A stretch of DNA of 64,000 nucleotides from Bacteroidota bacterium (GCA_023391015.1 JAEWBT010000047.1:62001-126000); one strand, 5' to 3'. Positions 7,843 to 16,205 are shown, counted from the stretch's first letter. The notes: a model not told the origin generated them from the letters alone. Numbers and translations: made by a program.

Positions 7843-9272
7843 ATGTTTGACTCCGAATTTTTCCCGACGCCCAGCGAAGTAATTGATGCGATGGGTATTG
7901 ATTGTTTTGATAAAGTTGTTCTGGAGCCGAGCGCCGGTTCCGGAAATATCGTTCGCTGGCTGAATGCCAACGGCGCGAAAGAGGTGCTGGCCTGCGAAAA
8001 AAACCTGCACCTCCGCGCTATGCTCCGGGATTGCGCTTTGCTGGGCAGCGACTTTTTCGCCGTAACGGCTGAAGATGTGAGCCATGTCCGGCTAATTGTG
8101 ATGAACCCGCCGTTCAGCAACGGGGCCGAACACATCCTTCACGCTTGGAAGGTTGCCCCGGAAGGCTGTGAAATCATCAGCCTTTGCAACTGGGAAACAG
8201 TAAATAAAAATTATTGGGGTCTCAACAAGCAGCTGGCGGCGGTTATTGCCGATTACGGCGAAGCGCAGCATTTGGGGGATTGTTTCCGGAAAGCCGAGCG
8301 GCAAACCGATGTAGAAGTGGGACTGGTGCGCTTGTTTAAACCGGTGGTGAGCGAAACAACCGATTTTGACGGCTTTTATCTGGATATGGATGCCCACCCC
8401 GGCGATACGGGCGTGATGCGGTACGATGAAATCCGGGCGGTAGTCCAAAACTACGTGGGGGCCGTTCGAGCATTTGACAAGGTGGCCGCTGCCGGTGAGG
8501 AGTTGGCCCGCTACACCACTACCCAATTTGGCTCAAATCGATTCAGCTTCGGCCACGGCGTTGCCTTTCAGGCGGTGTGGGGTGATAAAGCAGGCATTAC
8601 AACCAAAAAGGACTTTGCCCGCCAGATGCAAATTGCGTCCTGGCGTTTCATCTTCAACCAGGTGGGCATTGAGAAATATGTTACCACCGGGGTCTTGAAA
8701 GATGTAAACCGCTTTATTGATTCCCGGAAAAACTACCCGTTCACGGTCCGCAACGTGTACCGGATGCTGGAAATCATCGTGGGCACGCGGGAACACACCA
8801 TGAACCGGGCTATTGTGGAAGCGGTGGATTATTTCACGCGCAGCACCCACGACAATCGCTACGGCGTTGAGGGCTGGAAAACCAACGAAGGACACCTGCT
8901 GAACCGCAAGTTTATTACCGGCTGGATTGCGGAAAACAACTGGGCAATGGTCTGCGCATTCGCTCCTACTATTCGGTTTTTGAGCAGATAAAAGACCTGG
9001 TAAAGGCACTGTGCTACGTAACCGGGAAAAACATAGATACCATTCCGGACGTGAATACCTGTGGCGAAGAAGGAAAGCAGGTTTTTTACCCGAACACATG
9101 GTATGACTGGGGCTTTTTCCGGTTCAAAGTCTTCAAAAAAGGCACCGGCCATTTTGAATTTAAAAGTGAAGATGACTGGGCCATGCTGAACCGGGCCTAC
9201 GCCAAGGCTAAAGGTCAGGCCCTTCCGGAAACAACGTTTCGCAAAAAATCCCGCGCTAAAAAAGCCGCCTGA
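7843..9272 (+). pseudogene. N6-adenine methyltransferase with DUF4942 domain, broken by a -1 frameshift
   Basis: From ATG 7843 the first frame runs to 8991. It shows SAM motif I (VLEPSAGSGNIVRWL) and catalytic motif IV (VMNPPFSNGAEH) of N6-adenine methyltransferases, then the DUF4942-type helical region. At about 8938-8945 (ACTGGGCAATGG) one G appears to be missing. In the shifted frame the protein continues without a break, NGLRIRSYYSVFEQ through KNIDTIPDV and YDWGFFRFKVFKKG, to the stop at 9272, giving a plausible full length of about 476 aa. The cause may be a real mutation or a base-call error in the G run. The enzyme would methylate adenines in phage DNA. Confidence 0.7.
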
Positions 9273-9276
9273 TACC

Positions 9277-9390
9277 ATGAACAGAAAATTTGCCTTTGCC
9301 CTGTTACGGCATTGGTCCCGGCTCCTGCTCGCGGTAGCCTTAATTGTCGCCTCTCTTTACCTCATCCCTTTCTGTTTCAAATTCTCTTAA
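9277..9390 (+). CDS. Small single-pass membrane protein (37 aa)
   Basis: ATG at 9277, four bases after the DUF4942 frame ends, gives 37 residues: a short basic start (MNRKFAFALLRHWSR), one hydrophobic segment (LLLAVALIVASLYLIPF) and stop at 9388-9390. The size and layout resemble small phage membrane proteins. It fills an otherwise empty gap between two genes. No homologue is known to me; it could be spurious. Confidence 0.4.
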   Translation: MNRKFAFALLRHWSRLLLAVALIVASLYLIPFCFKFS

Positions 9391-9404
9391 AAACGCCACC
9401 AACT

Positions 9405-9791
9405 ATGCCACGTGCTTATAAGACCCACAACAAAACTATCATTCAGCGTTCCGCTAATGGCCGGTTTCGCCAAACACTGCTTTCCGAACTGGTGGAAGGC
9501 GTAAATGAAAAGCAACAAGTATTCATCTGCAATGTATGCGGACGGGAGTTTATGCCTGTAATGCTGGAGGGTATCTGCTGCGGCGTAAACAACAAGCGCC
9601 CAAAGCCAGAGCGGATTCCATCGCCGGAAGAACAGGCGCTCCTCGTTCGCATTCAGGTCATCAGGGATAAGCCATTTATTAACCTCCAAGACCTGCACGA
9701 TATTCAGAAACTGGAAATGGAACTGTATTGGGCAAAACGCAGATCTATACAAGAAGGACCTCAAAATCCCAATGGCCCCACTCCTGAGTAA
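9405..9791 (+). CDS. Hypothetical phage protein with possible zinc-finger (128 aa)
   Basis: ATG at 9405 (MPRAYKTHNKT) gives 128 aa. Residues around 45-65 hold FICNVCGREFMPVMLEGICCG, a CxxC pair followed by a second CC pair, which may bind zinc. The N-terminus is basic and the C-terminus is helical (LQDLHDIQKLEMELYWAKRR). A small DNA- or RNA-binding protein is possible. The frame is open upstream to 9312, but that part overlaps the small membrane ORF and lacks protein-like character. Confidence 0.55.
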   Translation: MPRAYKTHNKTIIQRSANGRFRQTLLSELVEGVNEKQQVFICNVCGREFMPVMLEGICCGVNNKRPKPERIPSPEEQALLVRIQVIRDKPFINLQDLHDIQKLEMELYWAKRRSIQEGPQNPNGPTPE

Positions 9792-10047
9792 ACCCGTTTC
9801 CGCCCTTCCAGTGATGAAGGCCTGCTGTAAGACGTGTCCTTTCCAGCAAAATGCCGCCGGCCACTGGCAGAATCCGGAACTGGCAGCAGCGGTCATCAGC
9901 CACAATCTTTTTCGGAGCCAGCAGATATGCCACGGTACGGAAGGCCCGAAAAGAGAAGCCCGGAACCGCTGCAAGGGATACTTCGACTACGCATTTGAAA
10001 TCTACCAGCGCATGGGGCTGGAACCCGAAAAACACCTGATAGAATGA
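9772..10047 (+). CDS. Small cysteine-containing phage protein (91 aa)
   Basis: A 91-aa protein, or 77 aa if it starts at ATG 9814 (MKACCKTCPFQ). It contains CCKTCPFQ near the start, a later Cys in SQQICHG and another in NRCKGYF, in an arrangement seen in small phage metal-binding proteins. It overlaps the previous gene by 20 nt and the next by an ATGA junction, so it lies in an operon. Function unknown. Confidence 0.55.
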   Translation: MAPLLSKPVSALPVMKACCKTCPFQQNAAGHWQNPELAAAVISHNLFRSQQICHGTEGPKREARNRCKGYFDYAFEIYQRMGLEPEKHLIE

Positions 10048-10496
10048 AATCTACCCTCAAGCCAGTTTATGAGTACCGTTTCGGAACCTGCATTAGGGTA
10101 TTTGGTAGCAGGTATTCAGGTGGGACCGGCATCATTGAGTATCTGAGATGGGATGGTTTGACGCTTGAGCAGTTTGCAAAATGGAAGTGGTATTTCAAAT
10201 ACAGAGCTGCATTGATGCAGGTAAAATATCCACGCTTTCATGTAGAGCTTAATGACTTCAAAACAGAACTCAATCCCAAACAGGCAGAAGAACACCGGAA
10301 ACGACAGTTAGCCGGAAAGAAAGCGGCTAGAACAAAGACGCTGAATCAGATTGCCACTATAGAAGAACGCATCAGCAAAGCGCGCGAAAACTGGACACAG
10401 CTCTTCCCAATGGAGGAGACACCACATTACATCGAAGCGATAGCTCATATCGCTAAACTCCGGAAAAAACTAAGCGACGCGGAACCAGAACTGTAA
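10044..10496 (+). CDS. Hypothetical phage protein (150 aa)
   Basis: A 150-aa basic protein starting in an ATGA overlap with the previous gene. The N-terminal half has many aromatic residues (YEYRFGTCIRVF, KWKWYFKYRAA). The C-terminal half is a charged coiled coil (KAARTKTLNQIATIEERISKA). No recognised family. Confidence 0.6.
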   Translation: MKSTLKPVYEYRFGTCIRVFGSRYSGGTGIIEYLRWDGLTLEQFAKWKWYFKYRAALMQVKYPRFHVELNDFKTELNPKQAEEHRKRQLAGKKAARTKTLNQIATIEERISKARENWTQLFPMEETPHYIEAIAHIAKLRKKLSDAEPEL

Positions 10497-10526
10497 AGCC
10501 TGAATTTATTAAAATCCCTTTTAAAT

Positions 10527-10736
10527 ATGCCTCGTAAGAAATCATATCTCACCGCTACCGACTGTTTTTGTGGTGCTGGCGGTTCTTCGCAAGGCGCAAA
10601 GCGCGCCGGCGTGGAAGTAAAAATGGCCCTGAACCACTGGAAGCTGGCGATTGAAACCCACAGCACCAATTTTCCGGAAACCGGAAAACAGTACATCGTA
10701 AACGCCCGAATGCTCCGGAAAAAGAGGACCCAATGA
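10527..10736 (+). pseudogene. N-terminal stub of a C5-cytosine DNA methyltransferase
   Basis: A 69-aa product whose first 50 residues match the start of Dcm-type methyltransferases: ATDCFCGAGGSSQGAKRAG is the SAM-binding motif I and ALNHWKLAIETHSTNFP is the motif II region. Catalytic motif IV (PCQ) and everything after it are missing; the frame stops 20 residues later and overlaps the VRR-NUC gene by ATGA. A typical enzyme has over 300 residues. The stub may be the left end of a deletion. It cannot methylate DNA by itself. Confidence 0.75.
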
Positions 10737-11116
10737 AAAACGAGGAAAGCCAACTGCAACAACGCTGCATCCGGCTGTTTGCCACCATCTACCCGCACCT
10801 CTGGGACGCAAAGCGCATTCACGCCATCCCCAACGGTGGCCACCGCTCCCCTCAGACTGCCATAACGCTCAAAAGGGAAGGGACCAGAGCAGGGGTATGG
10901 GATATTCAGCTTACCATTCCCCGCGGCCCCTACGCCGGGCTTTGGATAGAGATGAAAGTAGGCCGTAACGGCCTGACCGACGAGCAGAAAGCCTTCATGC
11001 TCTCCCACAAAGACGATTACTCTTTCGCCGTCTGCCGCAGCGAAGCCGAATTTCTGGAAGCTATACGGGGGTATCTGGCTTTGCCGGTGCGGGTGATTTA
11101 TCCTTCAAATATTTAG
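10733..11116 (+). CDS. VRR-NUC domain nuclease
   Basis: A 127-aa single-domain VRR-NUC (PD-(D/E)XK type) nuclease. Visible motifs are AIPNGGHRSPQTAITLKREG, TRAGVWDIQL (catalytic Asp), GLWIEMKVG (the ExK pair) and LTDEQKAFM. Such short VRR-NUC proteins are common in phages and may act as Holliday-junction or structure-specific nucleases. Its ATG overlaps the stop of the truncated methyltransferase. It closes the early operon before the reverse-strand cargo gene. Confidence 0.9.
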   Translation: MKNEESQLQQRCIRLFATIYPHLWDAKRIHAIPNGGHRSPQTAITLKREGTRAGVWDIQLTIPRGPYAGLWIEMKVGRNGLTDEQKAFMLSHKDDYSFAVCRSEAEFLEAIRGYLALPVRVIYPSNI

Positions 11117-11140
11117 TAAATAATAAGCAGAAATCCCTAC

Positions 11141-11926
11141 TTACTCATCTTTTCCACAATTACACTCTTCAATTAAACCTGCCTGGAAGTAGTTAATAAA
11201 GTCACGAGCGTCTAATAGTGCTTTGTTATGGTCAAAATCTAGACTCGAAATAAAGAGATTCTCATAAAAATTAGGTGACCCTACGCCTTCAAATGATTTT
11301 GTATGAACGACTTCATCGCGAAAATTCTTTAGCTTCATTATTGTCTCATATTTGTCGCCAAACTCCCGAGCAAAATTTCTGCCCGTGATTTCAGGAAGTA
11401 CATACTTTATCTTTTCTAAAAACTGTATGTTTCGTTGTATCTGATCCTTGTTGTATATTTCTGTCCTTTTGTCTTGAATGGTTTTCTTATATTCGAATCC
11501 AGTTGGGATCATCCTATTTACAAATGCTTCTAGTGCCAGAAATAAGAACAAAGTATAGCTACATACAACGGCGAAGTATGCATTAAAGTCCCCCGATAGA
11601 GCAATGGCGTTGTATTTACTATATTTCTTTTCAGAAAATAGTACTCCTCTAAATTTCTCTATTGATTTATGAAAGTGGATTGCAGCATCAAAATATATGA
11701 CTATGGGGTCTGGTTCTGGTATGAAATACACTTCCTCACCTTGAACGTATTTGAATGCCTGAAGCTTTATACCATTGTCAAATTCGCAGATAGCAACCTT
11801 ACCCTCAAATTTACGGTCCGCCATCTCTGTTAACTCTCTTTCATCGACTGGTGAGTTAATAATTGCTTCTCTAAGATCATAGTTCATATTGATATGACGC
11901 ATATACTTTTTGACCAAGTGCTTCAT
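11141..11926 (-). CDS. Reverse-strand AT-rich cargo gene with HEPN-like motif (261 aa)
   Basis: The only long gene on the minus strand inside the phage early/structural region, with clearly lower GC than its neighbours and no TTCCGGAA. The N-terminal 120 residues are mixed alpha/beta. Residues 120-261 are mainly helical, with a hydrophobic helix (SYTLFLFLALEAFVNRMIP) and FRDEVVHTKS near residue 210, an R-x4-H that fits the catalytic motif of HEPN RNases. HEPN proteins are frequent anti-phage effectors. The gene has its own upstream AT-rich region (11930-12060). I infer a moron or defence gene; the fold is not proven. Confidence 0.7.
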   Translation of the reverse strand: MKHLVKKYMRHINMNYDLREAIINSPVDERELTEMADRKFEGKVAICEFDNGIKLQAFKYVQGEEVYFIPEPDPIVIYFDAAIHFHKSIEKFRGVLFSEKKYSKYNAIALSGDFNAYFAVVCSYTLFLFLALEAFVNRMIPTGFEYKKTIQDKRTEIYNKDQIQRNIQFLEKIKYVLPEITGRNFAREFGDKYETIMKLKNFRDEVVHTKSFEGVGSPNFYENLFISSLDFDHNKALLDARDFINYFQAGLIEECNCGKDE

Positions 11927-12041
11927 GTGAGAGTAATAGTTGATTGCAATTGAAATTAGGATTTAAAAATGATATCCTTGTAAATTATTCGACCTTATGT
12001 AATGATGCCTATTCGCTCAATAATAGAATTCATTATTAGGA

Positions 12042-12060
12042 TATTAAATCTTATTATTGC
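12042..12060 (+). promoter_or_regulatory. Motif shared with the structural-operon leader
   Basis: TATTAAATCTTATTATTGC is nearly the same as the sequence at 19833-19851 (TATTAAATCCTATTATTTT). Both precede the first gene of a forward transcription unit, and CTGCGACAG or its complement is nearby in both places (12071-12079, 19795-19803). It may be a phage promoter or operator; only two copies were seen. Confidence 0.35.
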
Positions 12061-12063
12061 AGT

Positions 12064-12756
12064 GTGAAACTGCGACAGATAAAGCCGAACCCGAAGAACC
12101 CCCGGACGATTAGAGACCGGAACTTCTACAAGCTGGTTGACAACCTGCTGCGCTACCCGAAATTTCTGGAAAAGCGCCCCATCGTTTACAAAGACGGCAT
12201 TGCCCAGGGCGGGAACATGCGTTACCGTGGGCTGGAACACATCCTCAAACTTTCCGAGGCCGATTTCGTAAAGCTGGCCAAGAAAAACAGCCTTTCCCCG
12301 GAACTGCTCACCGAGTGGGCCGGTTACCGGAAAAGCAAAGACTTACCGGAAGGCTGGTTCAAAGACGCTGCCGACTTTACAGAGGAAGAGCTGGCTGCCT
12401 TTATCGTTATCGACAACGTAAACGCCGGAGACTGGGATTTTGATGCGCTGGCCAATGATTGGGACGAGGTGCAACTGGCCGACTGGGGCCTTGAATTTCC
12501 GACCCTTACCCCGTTCCCCGGAGCCGAAGACTCACAGGATGACGACGACCTGCTGCCGGTGGGCGAAGCGCCTGAGAAGGATTCTAAACCCCGCGCAACC
12601 GGCGACGACTTCTCTGTCTTTGAGCAAGTCATGCTCCACACCAACAAGCTCCAGCTGCTGGACGTGCTCAACCGCATCAAAGTGGATCACGACTACGACA
12701 AGCTCGAAGATGCCCTGATGCACCTGGCTGGCCTGTATCGCTCCCCACAATCCTAA
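12064..12756 (+). CDS. ParB-like (Srx-fold) phage protein
   Basis: A 230-aa protein from a GTG at 12064. The first 60 residues show a ParB/sulfiredoxin-type core: KLRQIKPNPKNPRTIRD (box I), RPIVYKDGIAQGGNMRYRGLEHI (the GxxR box II). The middle has phage-ParB elements (LPEGWF, EELAAFIVIDNVNAGDWDFDAL) and the end is acidic and helical. Such proteins sit beside terminases and methyltransferases in phages and may act in DNA modification or regulation. It opens the unit that leads through the cupin and PP-loop genes to the terminase. Confidence 0.85.
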   Translation: MKLRQIKPNPKNPRTIRDRNFYKLVDNLLRYPKFLEKRPIVYKDGIAQGGNMRYRGLEHILKLSEADFVKLAKKNSLSPELLTEWAGYRKSKDLPEGWFKDAADFTEEELAAFIVIDNVNAGDWDFDALANDWDEVQLADWGLEFPTLTPFPGAEDSQDDDDLLPVGEAPEKDSKPRATGDDFSVFEQVMLHTNKLQLLDVLNRIKVDHDYDKLEDALMHLAGLYRSPQS

Positions 12757-12788
12757 TTCTTTCAGCTTTTATTCCCCTTTCGTTTTAC

Positions 12789-13571
12789 ATGCGAAAAACC
12801 CTGCAAAATCCGTCTTTTCGTGCCATTGAGTGGTGCAACGGCCCCGTCCACGGCTTTGTGAGCCGGGAGCCGTCCGGCAAGCCCCACACCATCACGCGCT
12901 TGCATACCGTTGTCGGCTCCCGAACCTTTGACTTCACGCCCGGCAATACTTATTTTCTCTACCAGTACCGCGGGCAGAGCTGGCTGCGTGGTGAAACGCC
13001 ACTGCTCAAAGACCACTACGCCGTCGCCTCCTACAAAAACGAGTGGGTAGCCGGCTCGGATGACTCGCTGCTGATGATCATCGAGCAGGAAGGCAAAGAA
13101 GCGCCGTTCCTGCTGGGTGGGCCGATTGAAGCCGAAGGGCGCCTGAAGTACATTGATGGCTGCACGGATTCGCTGCTGCTGGCACCGTGGAAATACGGTG
13201 AGCCGTGCCTCAACCATCTGCACTTTCCGGAAAATATTGACCAGACCATGCACACGCACCCGTCTGTCCGGATTGGGTTGGTTGTTCGCGGCATGGGTGA
13301 GTGCATCACCCCCTTTGGGAACATTCCGCTCTACCCGGGACAACTGTTTTTCATTTATCCAGAGAATGGAAATGTGCTCCCCGGCCTCGACGGGAAAGAG
13401 CACTTGGAAGGCAGCCACTGCTTCCGGACACCGGAAGGCTCGGAGATGGATGTTGTTGCCTTTCACCCGGATTCCGACTTCGGCCCCAAAGACGAGGACC
13501 ACCCGATGGTCAACAAAACAATCGTTGCCGGCGTAAGCGCCGCCCACATTCCGGAAATCCGGACACAGTAG
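12789..13571 (+). CDS. Cupin-domain phage protein
   Basis: A 260-aa protein with a C-terminal cupin barrel at about residues 145-240: LNHLHFPENIDQTMHTHPSVRIGLVVRGMG carries the HxH-x(n)-R/E-type metal site and GNIPLYPGQLFFIYPENG the second cupin motif, with a late His (DEDHPMV). The N-terminal 140 residues may be a second, degenerate barrel. Cupins can be dioxygenases, isomerases or sugar enzymes. Its place between ParB-like and PAPS-reductase-like genes suggests a role in the same modification pathway, but this is inference. Confidence 0.75.
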   Translation: MRKTLQNPSFRAIEWCNGPVHGFVSREPSGKPHTITRLHTVVGSRTFDFTPGNTYFLYQYRGQSWLRGETPLLKDHYAVASYKNEWVAGSDDSLLMIIEQEGKEAPFLLGGPIEAEGRLKYIDGCTDSLLLAPWKYGEPCLNHLHFPENIDQTMHTHPSVRIGLVVRGMGECITPFGNIPLYPGQLFFIYPENGNVLPGLDGKEHLEGSHCFRTPEGSEMDVVAFHPDSDFGPKDEDHPMVNKTIVAGVSAAHIPEIRTQ

Positions 13572-13625
13572 GGCCTGGCCACCCAGCGGTAGGAGACGTC
13601 CACGCATCGGCCCTAGTTTCAACAA

Positions 13626-13660
13626 AAAGCCCACTCCCAGCAAATTCTGGGGTGGGCTTT
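13626..13660 (+). terminator. Hairpin, probable terminator
   Basis: Stem AAAGCCCACTCC (13626-13637) with GGGGTGGGCTTT (13649-13660), 12 pairs with one G-T wobble and an 11-nt loop. The A-rich left side and T-ending right arm suit termination in either direction, though the T run is short. Confidence 0.5.
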
Positions 13661-13687
13661 GGCGGTGAAAGCTTATTTCTAATTCCA

Positions 13688-14479
13688 GTGTCTACCCGTA
13701 AACAATCCCTCACCCACGAAGACTTCCTGCGCATGAAAGAGCAGGCAGCCGGTTTTTCGCGTGCCTACACCGAAGACCTGATTTCCGGGCTCCTCGCTGG
13801 CATTGACGCTTTCCGGAAAGATACCGGACGGCGTTCGCTGGCATATGGGTGGAGTGGGGGCAAGGATTCCCTCGCGCTGCAATACATCTACATCTGCGAG
13901 CAGGCAGGTATTAACCACTGCGTCCTTGGCAGAACGGATTTGGAATACCCCGCTTTTCTGCACTGGATGGAGCAGCACAGACCGGCAGGCCTGTCCGTCA
14001 TAAATACCGGCCAAGACCTGGACTGGCTGGCGGCTCACCCGCACATGCTCTTTCCCCAGGACAGCAACACGGCGGCAAAATGGTTCTCCGGTGTTCAGCA
14101 CAAAGCCCAGCGGATATATTACACCACTGCCGGGCTGGATGCGCTCCTGCTGGGCCGTAGGCTTCAGGACGGCAATTACGTGGGTACGGGCGGGCGAAAC
14201 TGGTACGCCAAAGATGGGGTTGTCCGCTTCTCTCCCATCCACCGAACGACCCATCAGGACATCTTCGCCATCATTGCCTACGCCGGACTTTCTGAGCCGC
14301 CTATCTACTCCTGGCCCCGTGGCTACCGGTGCGGCACCCACTCATGGGCTGCCCGGCAGTGGTGTAAATCCGAGCAACACGGCTGGGGCGAAATCTACCA
14401 GATAGACCCTTCCATCGTTCACCAGGCCGCCGCAAAGCTGCCGGGTGCCCAAACCTTCCTTCAAAATCTATCCTCCTGA
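13688..14479 (+). CDS. PAPS-reductase-like PP-loop protein (first copy)
   Basis: A 263-aa protein from the GTG at 13688 (an ATG at 13733 is an alternative); the open frame upstream runs back through the terminator and the cupin gene and is a shadow. The PP-loop SGGKDS lies at residues 56-61. ALQYIYICEQAGI and CVLGRTDLEYP continue the ATP-pyrophosphatase fold. Cysteines late in the protein (YRCGTHSW, QWCKSEQH) could hold a sulfur or iron-sulfur function. Phage members of this family are suspected in DNA modification rather than sulfate assimilation. It overlaps the next PP-loop gene by one base (TGATG). Confidence 0.8.
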   Translation: MSTRKQSLTHEDFLRMKEQAAGFSRAYTEDLISGLLAGIDAFRKDTGRRSLAYGWSGGKDSLALQYIYICEQAGINHCVLGRTDLEYPAFLHWMEQHRPAGLSVINTGQDLDWLAAHPHMLFPQDSNTAAKWFSGVQHKAQRIYYTTAGLDALLLGRRLQDGNYVGTGGRNWYAKDGVVRFSPIHRTTHQDIFAIIAYAGLSEPPIYSWPRGYRCGTHSWAARQWCKSEQHGWGEIYQIDPSIVHQAAAKLPGAQTFLQNLSS

Positions 14480-15681
14480 TGGCTCACGTTACCAAAATGC
14501 GCAAAAAGAAGGACCTCGACATTAACGTGTACGAGGCCGCCAAGGAGCGCATTCGGCATTGCTACCGCTCCTTTGACAAAATCATCGTCTCTTTCAGCGC
14601 CGGCAAGGACTCCACTGCCCTGCTGCACTGCACCATTGACGTTGCCCGCGAGCTGGGCAAGCTGCCCGTCCATGCTGTCTTTGTAGATGAAGAAGCCATC
14701 CATCCGCCCACCGTCGCCTATGCCGAGCGGATGCGAAGTAACCCGGATGTAAAGCTGGACTGGTACTGTCTGCCGGTAAAGCACCGCAACGCCTGCTCCA
14801 ACGAGCAGCCCTTCTGGTATCCGTGGCATCCGGAAGAAAAGCACCTGTGGGTGCGTGATATGCCCGAGTGGGCTATTACCGAGCACCCGGCCTTTGAGTT
14901 CGGCATGACGTTTCAGGAGTGGATGCCCAAGATGTATGGCCCGGAGCACGGCAAAGTCTGCGTCCTGACCGGCATCCGTACCCAGGAATCCCTGCGTCGT
15001 TTCCGGGTCATCGCCATGAAGAAGAATGACGCCTTCCTGACCACCTCCGCCGACCATAAAAACAGCTACCGGGCATTTCCTATCTACGATTGGAGTTCTG
15101 AAGACGTGTGGCGCCTGGTACACCTGCAAAGCCTTGATTACAACCGAACCTACGACATCGTAAACCGCACCGAGATGCACGGCCAGTTGCTCAAACAGCG
15201 CGTGTGCCCGCCATTCGGTGAGGAGCCGCTCCGGGGGCTGTGGCTGTATGCCGAGTGCTTTCCGCAGATGTGGCACAAGATGCTAAGCCGGGTCAAGGGT
15301 GTAGCTACCGCGTGGCGCTATGCCAACAGTGAGCTGTATTCCAACTGGTCCAAGCCGGAAGGAAAGACGTGGCGCGAGTACTTCCACATCCTGCTTTCCG
15401 GTTACGAGCCGGAGTATCAGGACATGATCAAGCGGGGTGTCAACGCGATGATCAAGCAGCACCGTGGCAAGACCGACGACCCGATTGCAGATGAGGATAC
15501 CCACCCGCTTTCCGGTGCCTCCTGGAAGTTCTTCTGCAAGATTGCGCAGAAGGGCGATTTCAAAGGCCGCCAAGCCCAAAATATGGGCGGTACGGAAGGT
15601 AAAAAGCAGTGCGACCGGATGGGCATCACCCGCGAAGAAGCCGAGCAGCTTTATGGCAAAAAGAACAAACGCAAACGATGA
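14479..15681 (+). CDS. PAPS-reductase-like protein of IbrA type (second copy)
   Basis: A 400-aa protein. PP-loop SFSAGKDST is at residues 38-46, followed by HAVFVDEEAIHPPT, a region of aromatic and Cys residues, VCVLTGIRTQESLRRFR, and FPIYDWSSEDVWRL, the pattern of phosphoadenosine-phosphosulfate reductase/DUF3440 proteins such as IbrA. The last 90 residues (NAMIKQHRGKTDD onward) are an extension typical of that group. It overlaps the ParB-like gene by ATGA, as ibrA and ibrB do. The reaction is not known; adenylation or sulfur transfer to a base is a hypothesis. Confidence 0.85.
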   Translation: MAHVTKMRKKKDLDINVYEAAKERIRHCYRSFDKIIVSFSAGKDSTALLHCTIDVARELGKLPVHAVFVDEEAIHPPTVAYAERMRSNPDVKLDWYCLPVKHRNACSNEQPFWYPWHPEEKHLWVRDMPEWAITEHPAFEFGMTFQEWMPKMYGPEHGKVCVLTGIRTQESLRRFRVIAMKKNDAFLTTSADHKNSYRAFPIYDWSSEDVWRLVHLQSLDYNRTYDIVNRTEMHGQLLKQRVCPPFGEEPLRGLWLYAECFPQMWHKMLSRVKGVATAWRYANSELYSNWSKPEGKTWREYFHILLSGYEPEYQDMIKRGVNAMIKQHRGKTDDPIADEDTHPLSGASWKFFCKIAQKGDFKGRQAQNMGGTEGKKQCDRMGITREEAEQLYGKKNKRKR

Positions 15682-16205
15682 ACCGCTCTATGAATTTTGA
15701 ACTCCTTGCAAAACAGCCCGTCGGCAACGTCCGCTGGGTACACCGCGATACCCTCCGCGCCAACGACTACAACCCAAACTCGGTAGCACCGCCGGAGCTA
15801 GTCCTGCTTAAAATCTCCATTCTGGAAGACGGCTGGACTCAGCCCATCGTCATCAATCCGGACAATACCATTGTGGATGGCTTCCACCGGTTTACCGTCT
15901 CCGGTCATCCGGAAGTCTATAAGCTCACCGGCGGCTATGTCCCGGTCGTAGATATCCAACCCAAAGACCCGGCATCCCAGAAGATGGCTACCATCCGCCA
16001 CAACCGCGCCCGTGGTACTCATGCTGTGCTGAAAATGGCCGACATCGTGTTTTCCATGCTGGAGCAAGGATTGCCGACCGAAGAAATCTGCCTCCGGTTG
16101 CAAATGGAGCCGGAGGAGGTCTACCGGCTGGCCAACCAGAAAGGCATCCCCAAATCCGACATCGTGGCGAAGGGCGGCTGGTCCAACGCCTGGACACCGG
16201 AATAA
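15678..16205 (+). CDS. ParB-like protein of IbrB type
   Basis: A 175-aa protein from the ATG at 15678 that overlaps the PAPS-reductase-like stop. It has a ParB/Srx domain: LRANDYNPNSVAPPE (box I), ILEDGWTQPIVINPDNTIVDGFHRF (DGxHR box II), then MATIRHNRARGTHAV and a helical C-terminal part with an HTH-like end (LPTEEICLRLQMEPEEVYRLA). IbrB-like proteins are encoded next to IbrA-like PAPS reductases in phages. Located just before the terminase genes. Confidence 0.85.
   Translation: MNRSMNFELLAKQPVGNVRWVHRDTLRANDYNPNSVAPPELVLLKISILEDGWTQPIVINPDNTIVDGFHRFTVSGHPEVYKLTGGYVPVVDIQPKDPASQKMATIRHNRARGTHAVLKMADIVFSMLEQGLPTEEICLRLQMEPEEVYRLANQKGIPKSDIVAKGGWSNAWTPE

Noticed and set aside
8930..8950. Programmed -1 ribosomal frameshift in the DUF4942 gene
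   Set aside because: No X-XXY-YYZ heptamer and no clear downstream pseudoknot; a one-base deletion or sequencing error is simpler.
13301..13687. Long N-terminal extension of the first PAPS-reductase-like gene
   Set aside because: It runs in another frame over the cupin gene and through a terminator hairpin.
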